Part shown: positions 1 to 6,395 of the stretch, piece by piece | Position numbering within the stretch: the stretch's first letter is position 1 | How the letters are laid out: the number at the start of each line of letters is the position of its first letter | Assembly (NCBI GenBank): GCA_023380915.1 | Contig: JAMCSM010000147.1 | Span: forward strand, 1-12,047 | Reading direction: 5' to 3' | Length of the DNA: 12,047 nucleotides | From: Actinomycetota bacterium | GTDB lineage: Bacteria > Actinomycetota > Humimicrobiia > Humimicrobiales > Humimicrobiaceae | Notes under the pieces: generated by a model | The model's database searches: none | Seen by the model: only the letters and a program-made list of their open reading frames with translations | Told to the model about the DNA's origin: nothing | Translations under genes and position numbers: made by a program

Positions 1-1107
1 ATTATAATTTCTTAACTTCATAAAACTAAGGTTATTTCCTATATTTAGAGATTCGATTAAGCCTTCTTTTTTCCTATCAGCAGGTATATAAATAATTCCA
101 TTTTGACTAGCTTCTAGAGGATTTCTTACCTTTATTTTTTGCCCATTTAAAATAATTTCTCCACTTTTCAATTGAATCCCATAGACACTTCTTAAAAACT
201 CAGAACTACCAGAACCTTGTAGCCCCATTACACCCAATATTTCGCCTTTTTTTAACGTCATTGAGATATTTTTTAACTTTTTTGTGCAAAGATTATTTAC
301 TTTAAAAATTGTTTCTTCAGTTTTTATTTCATTTAAAGTCTCCTTTGTTATTTTCCTTCCAATCATGAATCTAACGATCTCATCTTTAGTTAATTCTTTT
401 TTTAACCTGGTAATTATATGTTTGCCGTCCCTTAGAACTGTAATACTATCAGAAATTTTAACAACATCCTCAATAATGTGTGATATTAGAATAATTGTCA
501 TTCCATTTTTCTTAAAATTTCTAATCAATTTAAACAAATTTTCTGCTTCGTTATCTGATAAGGCTGAAGTTGGCTCATCTAAAATTAATAATCTTGGCTT
601 TGTAACCAATGATTTAGCAATTTCTACTAATTGCTTATCTGCAACATATAGATTTCCAACAACCTCATTAACATTTAATCTCTCGATACCGATATTTTTT
701 AAATGCTTTTCACACTCTTTCCCTTTACGATCTTTAATTGTTAACCCCAGCTTATTGTAAAACTTATTAAAAGATCTTCCTAAAAATATATTTTCCGCAA
801 CTGTTAAATTCTGGCATAAAGAAAATTCTTGAAAAACACAAGATATTTTATCTTGCAAGCTTTCATGAATATTTTTATAATTTATCTCTTTAGAGTTATA
901 TATAATTCTACCGCTATCCTTATTTAATAAACCAATTATTATCTTTGTAAGAGTAGATTTACCTGCGCCATTCTCTCCAACTATTGAATGTATCTCTGTT
1001 TCTTTTATATTAAAAGTAACATTATCTAAAGCCAGAACACCTGGAAAAGATTTAGATAAATTTATTATTTCTATAATATTTCTATTAATAGATATATTGT
1101 AATCCAA
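1..1107 (-). CDS. Sugar ABC transporter ATP-binding protein, RbsA/MglA type (3' end outside window)
   Basis: This is the ATPase of a ribose/galactose-type sugar importer, acting on the cytoplasmic face of the permease. The visible 369 residues hold a complete first nucleotide-binding domain: Walker A GENGAGKST at residues 44-52, Q-loop Gln93, Walker B LLILDEP at 173-179 and H-loop His210. A second domain follows from about residue 268. Its degenerate P-loop GLQGSGSSE (295-303) lacks the lysine, and it has the IPADRKKEGL stretch (341-350), both typical of RbsA-family double ATPases, which are about 500 residues long. The C-terminus lies beyond the left edge. I place the start at TTG (1107-1105) because AGGAGG lies six bases upstream and no ATG is near. 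The first signature motif reads LYVADKQ, with Tyr where Ser is usual. It is last in the visible operon, behind the binding-protein gene and a hairpin. Family is certain; the sugar is unknown. Confidence 0.93.
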   Translation of the reverse strand, partial: MDYNISINRNIIEIINLSKSFPGVLALDNVTFNIKETEIHSIVGENGAGKSTLTKIIIGLLNKDSGRIIYNSKEINYKNIHESLQDKISCVFQEFSLCQNLTVAENIFLGRSFNKFYNKLGLTIKDRKGKECEKHLKNIGIERLNVNEVVGNLYVADKQLVEIAKSLVTKPRLLILDEPTSALSDNEAENLFKLIRNFKKNGMTIILISHIIEDVVKISDSITVLRDGKHIITRLKKELTKDEIVRFMIGRKITKETLNEIKTEETIFKVNNLCTKKLKNISMTLKKGEILGVMGLQGSGSSEFLRSVYGIQLKSGEIILNGQKIKVRNPLEASQNGIIYIPADRKKEGLIESLNIGNNLSFMKLRNYN

Positions 1108-1113
1108 AATTTT

Positions 1114-1119
1114 CCTCCT
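1114..1119 (-). promoter_or_regulatory. SD sequence fixing the TTG start of the ABC ATPase
   Basis: AGGAGG on the minus strand sits six bases before TTG at 1107-1105. The downstream reading frame immediately gives the N-terminus expected for an RbsA-type ATPase (IIEIINLSKSFPGVLALDNV), so TTG is preferred as the start. Confidence 0.75.
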
Positions 1120-1129
1120 ATACTTTTCT

Positions 1130-1170
1130 ATATATAGTGGGACTCTTATTAAAAGAATCCCACTATATAT
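1130..1170 (-). terminator. Intergenic hairpin between binding-protein and ATPase genes
   Basis: The arms 1130-1142 and 1158-1170 pair perfectly over 13 bp (core AGTGGGA/TCCCACT). After one C/A mismatch a 4-bp extension pairs 1144-1147 with 1153-1156, leaving a 5-base loop. It starts about eight bases after the stop of the substrate-binding protein and ends about 22 bases before the ATPase start. No clean U-run follows on the minus strand. In binding-protein-dependent transport operons such hairpins commonly protect the upstream mRNA or cause partial termination, giving excess binding protein. That role is inferred here; the pairing is directly visible. Confidence 0.7.
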
Positions 1171-1178
1171 TCTACGAG

Positions 1179-2237
1179 CTAAGACAACTTATCTGCAAAT
1201 TCAACATTTTCTATAGTTACGACTGGGGCTCCTGTATCAACTAATCTCGGTGATTGCTTACCTTTAGCAACATATTCATACGCTAATATTGTTGGCATAA
1301 AACCTTGCATATATGTATTTTGTCCTACTAAAAACTGCATTGCATCTTCTTTAATATATTCTTTTGCTTGATCTGTTATATCAAAACCTCCAACTACTAC
1401 CTTGCCCTGCATGCTGCTATCATGTATATATTTTCCAATATATTCTGAATAAGCATCCATTCCAAAAGCTCCCTTTAAATCAGGATATTTCTGGAATACA
1501 TCAGTAATAACATTATAAGCTTCGTTTTGATCCCAGGAAGTAATGAAAACATCTATTACTTCAATACTTGGATCAGCATCAAGTATTTGCCTTGTTCCCT
1601 GAAGTCTTAACTCCAAAGCATAATTACCTGCTTCGCCTACAAATAATGCAACTTTATACTTTTTCTCATTAGGAAATTTTTCTTTTAGCAGTTTAATTCC
1701 TTGCTCTGCAAAAGAATTACCAGCTGAAATAAATTCCTGCCCAACATAGGCAAATCTCTTTGTATCCGGGTTATCGATATTAAATGTATAAACCGGAATT
1801 CCCTGGTCTACAGCCTTATTGATAATTTCATCATATGCATCTGGATTATTTGTAGTAGTCATTAATGCATCAGGCTTCTTATCAACTGATATTTCAAGAA
1901 TATTTTTTTGCGCATCTACATCACCAACAGTATCAGGACCTGTAAATTCAATTTCTACATTTCCAACTAAAGCTGCTGCATCTTTGGCTGCACCATACAT
2001 AGTTTGAAATACATTGATGTTTGGAGCATGAGTCACATATATAAACTTTAATATTTTTTCAGCAACAACACCTTCAGTACTTCCTTCTACTGCAGTTGTT
2101 TCTGCTGCTGTTGTTGCGGCTACTGTTGTTTCAGCTACTGTTGTTTCAGCAGTTGTGGTGGTCTTGCAACCTGTTCCTGCCAGAGCCAGAGTCACTACAG
2201 CTATTACAGCTATTAGTATAATTAAAAACTTTTTCAT
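1179..2237 (-). CDS. Sugar ABC transporter substrate-binding lipoprotein (Peripla_BP_4 / RbsB-like)
   Basis: This extracytoplasmic binding protein would deliver a sugar or sugar-like solute to the neighbouring permease. Residues 1-23 form a signal peptide (MKKF, then a long hydrophobic run) ending in GTG-Cys24. The cysteine suggests lipid anchoring, although Gly at -3 is a poor lipobox residue. Residues 25-55 are a Thr/Ala/Glu spacer with repeated AETTV units. From about residue 62 the protein reads as a type I periplasmic-binding fold, with FIYVTHAPNINVFQTMYGA, a DALMTTTNNPDAYDEIINKAVDQGIPVYTFNID stretch, and VVGGFDITDQAKEYI near the hinge. Length is 352 residues, normal for the family plus the spacer. 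The ATG at 2237 has an AAAGGTGA SD just upstream. It lies between permease and ATPase in the same orientation. Ligand not predictable; an AI-2-like or sugar-alcohol ligand is also possible. Confidence 0.93.
   Translation of the reverse strand: MKKFLIILIAVIAVVTLALAGTGCKTTTTAETTVAETTVAATTAAETTAVEGSTEGVVAEKILKFIYVTHAPNINVFQTMYGAAKDAAALVGNVEIEFTGPDTVGDVDAQKNILEISVDKKPDALMTTTNNPDAYDEIINKAVDQGIPVYTFNIDNPDTKRFAYVGQEFISAGNSFAEQGIKLLKEKFPNEKKYKVALFVGEAGNYALELRLQGTRQILDADPSIEVIDVFITSWDQNEAYNVITDVFQKYPDLKGAFGMDAYSEYIGKYIHDSSMQGKVVVGGFDITDQAKEYIKEDAMQFLVGQNTYMQGFMPTILAYEYVAKGKQSPRLVDTGAPVVTIENVEFADKLS
2119..2148 (-). repeat. 15-bp tandem duplication in the lipoprotein spacer
   Basis: GCTACTGTTGTTTCA on the plus strand occurs twice head to tail at 2119-2133 and 2134-2148. 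It encodes the repeated AETTV unit of the lipoprotein spacer, and imperfect copies flank it. The length keeps the reading frame, so this looks like a slippage-prone linker that can vary without harm to the protein. Confidence 0.8.
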
Positions 2238-2298
2238 TTATTCACCTTTTTACTTTAAATAATATTAAATAATAATAAGTTAAGTGCTACAATTATGT

Positions 2299-2409
2299 TG
2301 CTAGTGTAATGCGTCATAAATAACTTGACATATAATGTGGGTATTATATAATGTTTATCATGAGAACAACGGAAACAATTATATTATCTTCTGAGGAATT
2401 ACACTAGCA
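2299..2409. repeat. 12-bp inverted repeat with 87-bp spacer in the binding-protein leader
   Basis: The arm 2299-2310 (TGCTAGTGTAAT) is the exact reverse complement of 2398-2409 (ATTACACTAGCA). In the minus-strand mRNA the first arm falls inside codons 18-22 of a small ORF and the second lies about 60 bases upstream of the binding-protein start. It could close a structured leader RNA. Alternatively it marks the ends of a 111-bp miniature element, but no target duplication is visible next to the arms. The pairing is seen; both interpretations are inferred. Confidence 0.6.
2325..2352 (+). promoter_or_regulatory. Consensus sigma-70-type promoter pointing against the operon
   Basis: TTGACA (2325-2330) and TATAAT (2347-2352) are both perfect matches, separated by 16 bases, on the plus strand. 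All surrounding genes are on the minus strand, so a transcript starting near 2359 would be antisense to the small ORF and the 3' end of the permease gene. The -10 lies in the palindrome ATTATATAAT, so the minus strand also carries a TATAAT there, with a poor -35 (TTGTTC at 15 bases). Activity is not shown. Confidence 0.45.
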
Positions 2410-2462
2410 TTATTTTCTTTCAAACTATCACCTCCTCCATTTATGATCTTAATAACTCTCAT
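2379..2462 (-). CDS. 27-residue small ORF with strong SD (possible leader peptide)
   Basis: ATG at 2462-2460 opens 27 codons ending in TAA at 2381-2379. The peptide begins MRVIKIINGGGDSLKENN and ends PQKII; I recognise no family. AAGGAGGTGA (2478-2469) lies nine bases before the ATG counting from the AGGAGG core, an almost ideal ribosome-binding site. A second SD-like run, GGAGGAGGTGAT (2439-2428), lies inside the ORF and precedes an in-frame TTG (2423-2421) that could start a 14-residue product. The ORF begins 28 bases after the permease stop and ends about 140 bases before the binding-protein start. Its last third overlaps one arm of a long inverted repeat, so its translation could change folding of the leader. 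No hydrophobic segment or zinc motif is visible. The alternative is a chance ORF behind a relic SD. Confidence 0.45.
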   Translation of the reverse strand: MRVIKIINGGGDSLKENNASVIPQKII

Positions 2463-2489
2463 AAAACCTCACCTCCTTAACCTACTTAA

Positions 2490-3497
2490 TTAAACCTGTT
2501 GTTTATTTCTTGCGATTAACGAATTAAATGCAACAGCCACAATTATTATGCCGCCAATAAATAAAGCATGCCAATATGATTTCACTCCTAACATTATTAG
2601 ACCATTTCTTAATATTCCAATGATTGCAGCTCCTAAGAATGTCCCTAAAATTGTACCAGTACCACCATATAGACTAGTACCCCCAACTATTACTGCAGCT
2701 ATAACGTCCAGCTCACGCCCTGCACCAGACTCTGGGCTTGCTGACACAACATGAGAAAATCCGATTGTTCCAGTTAATGCAACTAGCACTGTTGATATGA
2801 CAAAAGCATTAATCTTTATTTTATCAGTGTTTACACCAGATAGTTTTGCTGCTACCTTGTTGCCACCTGTCGCAAATAAATTATATCCAAATATAGATCT
2901 ATTAAGGATTAAGTAACTAATTAATAGGACAAAAATCATTATTATAATTTCTGTAGGGAATATACCAATATGTCCTGAAAACACTTTGAAGAAAAAAGTA
3001 TTTTCTTCAAAACCAGAAATAACCCAGGACTTGGTAATAATTAGTGTAAAAGTTTTAAAAATATTATACATACCTAAAGTTACAATAAATGAAGGTATCT
3101 TAATTTTTGTAGTTAACGTGCCATTTATGAATCCTACTATTGCTCCTATAATTAAAATAACTAATAAAGATGCCCAATTATTCAGCCCCAGTTTTATTAA
3201 TTTCGCTAATACAGCCGCAGAAAGCCCAAAAAAAGTACCAACAGAAAGATCAATCTCCGCTGCTATAATAATCATTGTCATACCACATGCCATTATGGTA
3301 TATTGTGAGATTTGTTGCATAATATTTATAATATTCTTTAGAGTAAGAAAGTCAGTAGCAGCTACTGAAAAAAAAGAAAATATTAAAATAAGAGCAAGAA
3401 AAATACCCCATTCTCTTGCTCTAAAAAAATTTAGAAATCTTCTTAGTATTAATTTTCTATTATATTGCTTTTTGTCTACCAATAAGTTATTGTTCAT
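2490..3497 (-). CDS. Sugar ABC transporter permease, RbsC type (BPD_transp_2)
   Basis: This is the membrane channel of the sugar importer. Its 335 residues are mostly hydrophobic helices after a basic cytoplasmic N-terminus (residues 1-30). Family marks are GMTMIIIAAEIDLSVG (72-87), GYNLFATGGNKVAAKLSGVNTDKIKI (204-229, the loop that contacts the ATPase) and ELDVIAAVIVGGTSLYGGTGTILGTFLGA (262-290). About eight to ten membrane segments can be drawn. ATG at 3497 has an AAAGGAT SD about seven bases upstream. It starts 36 bases after the URO-D-family gene, consistent with one transcript. A single permease gene is seen, so the channel is probably a homodimer, as in RbsC. Substrate unknown. Confidence 0.95.
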   Translation of the reverse strand: MNNNLLVDKKQYNRKLILRRFLNFFRAREWGIFLALILIFSFFSVAATDFLTLKNIINIMQQISQYTIMACGMTMIIIAAEIDLSVGTFFGLSAAVLAKLIKLGLNNWASLLVILIIGAIVGFINGTLTTKIKIPSFIVTLGMYNIFKTFTLIITKSWVISGFEENTFFFKVFSGHIGIFPTEIIIMIFVLLISYLILNRSIFGYNLFATGGNKVAAKLSGVNTDKIKINAFVISTVLVALTGTIGFSHVVSASPESGAGRELDVIAAVIVGGTSLYGGTGTILGTFLGAAIIGILRNGLIMLGVKSYWHALFIGGIIIVAVAFNSLIARNKQQV

Positions 3498-3533
3498 GAT
3501 AGATCCTTTTTTTAAAAAATTAATTAATAATTT

Positions 3534-4721
3534 TTATAAAACTTTTGTATAAAAAATTACATTTTTTAATTCATTTCTAAAATATTTATAATTTTCCCAT
3601 GAAACATTCGGTGGTACAAGATGATCGCAAAACGGTATATAACCATCTTTTTTAATTAATTGCTTAATTATTTCAAGCTCTTTATTTATAGAAATTTTTC
3701 CTTCAAAAAGTGTATTTTTATTAAATCCTCCCAGCATCTTTAATTCCGGGTATTTATTTCTTATTTCCAAAATATCATTTCCAGCTTGTCTTTCAAAAGG
3801 GTACATTGTATTTACTCCAGCCTCTAAAAATAAGGGTATCAGCTCATTAACATTTCCATCAGTATCAACTAAAAAATTTTTCATATTTCTTGATTTGAGA
3901 AAGTCAATTATTCTTTTGTAATACGGGGTTAAAAATTTTCTAAACATAACCGGGCTTATTAGTGAACCCTGTTTTCCTGACATATCTTCCCAGAAACAAA
4001 CAATATCAAAATCAATTTCCTGAATTAACTCTTCTGCTATCGAAATCCATAATTCACACAAATGACTTGCAATATCTTTTATTAATTTTGGATCATCATA
4101 ATATAGTAAAAATAAATTCTCTTCTCCGATCAGAAATCTAATCGAACCAAAAAAGCCAATCGGATCACTAAATAATCCCAATGGAAAAGTTCTATTCTTA
4201 ATTCTTTTTAGAAAGCTCTCTTTGTCTCCTATAAATCTCCTTTCGATATTATCTAAACTAAATCTCTCTTCTTTTATGCATTCCCAATCTTTTCTTGATT
4301 TTACCGGCCATTCTAAGTACATCGGCATACTAGATTCATCTTTTATTATTTTAATTCTTTTACCGTGTTGGTCATATAATTCAATGTGATCTTCGTCTTC
4401 AGTAATTACTTTCTTTTCAAACATTGGAAATATCCAATAATTATATGGGACTAGTTCAATACCTTCATCAAATTTGAAATAATAGCTAATGTCAAAATCC
4501 CTAACTAAGCTCTCATCATAACTAGGTTCAGGCCAATGTAACCCTGGACCAAATACTGTTTCTCCATATTTCACTTCTTTAGGGAGTCCTTTTATTTTTG
4601 GTAACCCTTCGCTGTACCATTTATTGATAGTTCCACCCCAATATCCAAACTCCCAGTTAAGTGTTCTTTCTGCAGACTCAAAACTCATAATCTTTTGGAA
4701 AATTTCTCTTGTAGTTGTCAC
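3534..4721 (-). CDS. Uroporphyrinogen decarboxylase (URO-D)-family protein heading a sugar operon
   Basis: A 395-residue protein of the URO-D/MtaA superfamily (TIM barrel). The C-terminal half gives the family pattern: CFWEDMSGKQGSLISP (242-257), FLTPYYKRIIDFLKSR, FLVDTDGN (283-290), MYPFERQAGNDILEIRNKYP, MLGGFNKNTL (329-338) and YIPFCDHLVPP (361-371). Methyltransferase members such as MtaA carry a zinc site H-x-C plus a later Cys; here the equivalent is D286-T-D288 with Cys365 retained. Residues of true haem-pathway HemE are not evident, so HemE activity is unlikely. GTG at 4721 is the start, with AGAGG about ten bases upstream; no ATG is close. It is the first gene after the promoter and just ahead of the permease, so it probably acts on the transported compound or a related methylated or sugar-derived substrate. 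The reaction is unknown. Confidence 0.85.
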   Translation of the reverse strand: MTTTREIFQKIMSFESAERTLNWEFGYWGGTINKWYSEGLPKIKGLPKEVKYGETVFGPGLHWPEPSYDESLVRDFDISYYFKFDEGIELVPYNYWIFPMFEKKVITEDEDHIELYDQHGKRIKIIKDESSMPMYLEWPVKSRKDWECIKEERFSLDNIERRFIGDKESFLKRIKNRTFPLGLFSDPIGFFGSIRFLIGEENLFLLYYDDPKLIKDIASHLCELWISIAEELIQEIDFDIVCFWEDMSGKQGSLISPVMFRKFLTPYYKRIIDFLKSRNMKNFLVDTDGNVNELIPLFLEAGVNTMYPFERQAGNDILEIRNKYPELKMLGGFNKNTLFEGKISINKELEIIKQLIKKDGYIPFCDHLVPPNVSWENYKYFRNELKNVIFYTKVL

Positions 4722-4739
4722 AACAAATATCCTCTATTT

Positions 4740-4780
4740 ATGTAAAAAATTACATTTTGTAAAACAATAAATTACATTGT
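4740..4780 (-). promoter_or_regulatory. Candidate operator: clustered TGTAA/TTACA palindromes
   Basis: ATGTAA-N4-TTACAT occupies 4740-4755 as a perfect 6+6 palindrome. Further symmetric elements follow: TTGT-N3-ACAA (4757-4767), TGTAA-N9-TTACA (4758-4776) and ACAAT-N7-ATTGT (4764-4780). They overlap the -10 and the start of the transcript of the minus-strand promoter, where a repressor would block initiation. No regulator gene is in the window. In a region this rich in A and T some symmetry is expected by chance. Confidence 0.5.
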
Positions 4781-4804
4781 ATTAGTAAAAAATTTTTTTG
4801 TCAA
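4776..4804 (-). promoter_or_regulatory. Sigma-70-type promoter of the sugar-transport operon
   Basis: On the minus strand TTGACA (4804-4799) and TACAAT (4781-4776) are separated by exactly 17 bases, six A then six T leading the spacer. The predicted start near 4770 gives a leader of about 48 bases before the GTG of the URO-D-family gene. It is the only strong promoter ahead of the five-gene minus-strand set. Confidence 0.72.
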
Positions 4805-4825
4805 GTGGAAGAATACTTATTATGT

Positions 4826-4854
4826 TTGTTAAAAAATAATAAATTATATAAAAT
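4826..4854 (+). promoter_or_regulatory. Possible promoter of the AIM24-family gene
   Basis: TTGTTA (4826-4831), a 17-base spacer and TAAAAT (4849-4854) lie on the plus strand, about 80 bases before the ATG. The match is moderate and the surroundings are very AT-rich, so this is tentative. It would fire divergently from the sugar-operon promoter. Confidence 0.35.
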
Positions 4855-4933
4855 TGTGATTATAAATTTATTAACATACCAATAGGACTCACAAAATTAT
4901 TAATACACAACATCAAGAAAGAAGGGAATAAAA

Positions 4934-5608
4934 ATGGACGTTAAATTGCTCTACCAGCCATCGTATACAATGGCTAATGTAATACTTGCTGCAAACGAAG
5001 AAATTCGCGCTGAATCAGGAGCGATGGTTTCAATGGGAGACGGTGTATCAATCGAAACAAAAATGCAGGGTGGTTTCTTTAAGGCTCTTGGGCGATCTGT
5101 GCTTGGGGGAGAATCATTTTTCATGAATACTTTTAAAGCTTCGGCTAACGGTGGAGAGATAAACTTGGCGCCGCCTCTTCCGGGAGACATGTTTGTTGTA
5201 AATCTTGAAAAATCTATGCTTGTTCAGTCAGGATCTTATGTTGCCTGTGAGCATACAGTTGAAATTGATACAAAATGGGGTGGAGCAAAAACTTTCTTTG
5301 CATCTGAGGGATTAATTTTGCTGCGTGCTTCAGGCTCTGGTAAGCTATTGCTTTCAAGTTTTGGAGCAATACACGAAGTTATATTAGGAGCAGGTGAGAA
5401 ATCTGTAGTTGATACCGGTCACTTTGTAGCATTTGATGAAGGTATAGGATTTAGCATTCGCAGAGTCGGTGGTCTAAAATCAACATTCTTCAGTGGTGAA
5501 GGCCTGGTTGTAGATGTTACCGGTCCAGGCAGAATTCTGATTCAGTCAAGATCAACAGACTCATTCCTTGGCTGGCTGATACCAAAATTACCGAAGAATC
5601 ATTCTTAA
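4934..5608 (+). CDS. AIM24 family protein (TIGR00266)
   Basis: A 224-residue soluble protein, full length for the bacterial AIM24 family (PF01987), whose fold resembles stacked beta-sandwiches of the TRAP type. Recognisable stretches are AESGAMVSMGDGVSIETKMQGG near residues 27-48, GGESFFMNTFKA (about 58-69), LPGDMFVVNL, SGSYVACEHTVEID (about 99-112), FFASEGLILLRASGSGKLLLSSFGAIHE, and the Gly-rich C-terminal part GPGRILIQSRS (about 193-203) followed by GWLIPKLP. No signal peptide or membrane helix is seen. ATG at 4934 follows AGAAGGGA with suitable spacing. Bacterial members have no agreed biochemical role. The mitochondrial name-giver affects inner-membrane architecture, which cannot be transferred here. 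It is followed 67 bases later by a PlsY-like gene on the same strand. Codons are visibly richer in GC than in the transport operon to the left. Confidence 0.9.
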   Translation: MDVKLLYQPSYTMANVILAANEEIRAESGAMVSMGDGVSIETKMQGGFFKALGRSVLGGESFFMNTFKASANGGEINLAPPLPGDMFVVNLEKSMLVQSGSYVACEHTVEIDTKWGGAKTFFASEGLILLRASGSGKLLLSSFGAIHEVILGAGEKSVVDTGHFVAFDEGIGFSIRRVGGLKSTFFSGEGLVVDVTGPGRILIQSRSTDSFLGWLIPKLPKNHS

Positions 5609-5675
5609 AAATATATACTTGCTAAAGAATTAAGAATTATAAAACCAAATAAAAATCTAAAACCATAAAGAGATA

Positions 5676-6344
5676 ATGGAGATTATGCAGACAGGTGTTT
5701 ATATTGGAGTAATTTATATTGGAATAATAATCGCATGCTATCTGATCGGCGCAATTCCTTTCTGCTATATAATAGGACAACTTGCAGGCGGGAAAAAACT
5801 CACTGAGATTGGCGATAAAAACCCCGGGGGATGGAATCTTATTTTTAATGTTTCAAAATTCTGGGGAATTATAGGTACCATGCTTGATGTCGCAAAGGGC
5901 TATTTTTCATTTTTTCTCGTTATTAGATTTACTGAAAATTGGATTGTTTGCATGCTTGCGGGATGTGCATGTGTTTTAGGCCATAATTATTCTCCTTATC
6001 TCAAGTTTTCAGGAGGGAAAGGTCTTGCTGCAATGCTTGGGTTTCTGCTTGCTGTTCAGCCTTTAACAGTCCCGTCATTTGCAATAGGGATATTGTTCGG
6101 ATTGTATGTACTAAGAAATATGATCTGGGGAGTCATCCTTGGAATTGCCACTGCATCAATTTTCCTTGGAATTTATTACCAGCTGGCTTATTATCAGGAT
6201 CCCTTGATTTATATTGCACTGGCTATAATCTTAATTTTAATATTGGTTCCCAAACAGATAAACAGATCGATTAAACTATCCAAGAATTTTCAATTCCGGA
6301 AAGAGGCAAAGGTAAAGGATCTTTTCACACCTAAAATCAGATAA
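5676..6344 (+). CDS. PlsY-like glycerol-3-phosphate acyltransferase family membrane protein
   Basis: A 222-residue integral membrane protein of the PlsY family (PF02660), which in bacteria transfers acyl from acyl phosphate to glycerol 3-phosphate as the first step of phospholipid synthesis. The signatures are YLIGAIPFCYIIGQLAGG (about 22-39), IGDKNPGGWNLI (about 45-56, matching the usual GSGNPGATN), LDVAKGYFSFF, and GHNYSPYLKFSGGKGLAAMLG (about 100-120, matching GHxFP...GGKG). Five or more hydrophobic segments are visible, and the tail is basic. Several motif residues differ from canonical PlsY (GGWN for GATN), so this may be a paralogue with altered specificity. ATG 5676 follows AAAGAG closely; ATG 5685 with GGAG before it is a possible alternative start, nine bases on. 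It forms a short pair with the AIM24-family gene. Confidence 0.82.
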   Translation: MEIMQTGVYIGVIYIGIIIACYLIGAIPFCYIIGQLAGGKKLTEIGDKNPGGWNLIFNVSKFWGIIGTMLDVAKGYFSFFLVIRFTENWIVCMLAGCACVLGHNYSPYLKFSGGKGLAAMLGFLLAVQPLTVPSFAIGILFGLYVLRNMIWGVILGIATASIFLGIYYQLAYYQDPLIYIALAIILILILVPKQINRSIKLSKNFQFRKEAKVKDLFTPKIR

Positions 6345-6395
6345 GGAAATCACAGAATAATGCAAATTTTTGATAATTTTGTTTTAAGATTATGC

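Noticed and set aside
284..760. 158-codon plus-strand ORF
   Set aside because: It is antisense to the RbsA-type ATPase, whose minus frame contains all Walker motifs; the plus product is a hydrophobic reading of reversed AT-rich codons.
2355..2380. cre-like catabolite-repression site near AACAACGGAAACAA
   Set aside because: The central CG and flanks look suggestive, but the site is not palindromic and does not fit the cre pattern.
2986..3552. 188-codon plus-strand ORF
   Set aside because: Antisense to the permease, which has clear family motifs; no independent motif or SD.
5601..5637. ATTCTTAA/TTAAGAAT inverted repeat after the AIM24-family gene
   Set aside because: Eight A/T-rich pairs across a 21-base loop without a T-run; expected by chance and not supported as a terminator.
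6345..6395. Terminator between the convergent PlsY-like and thioesterase genes
   Set aside because: T-rich runs are present but no stem could be drawn; ATAATGC and ATTATGC are not complementary.
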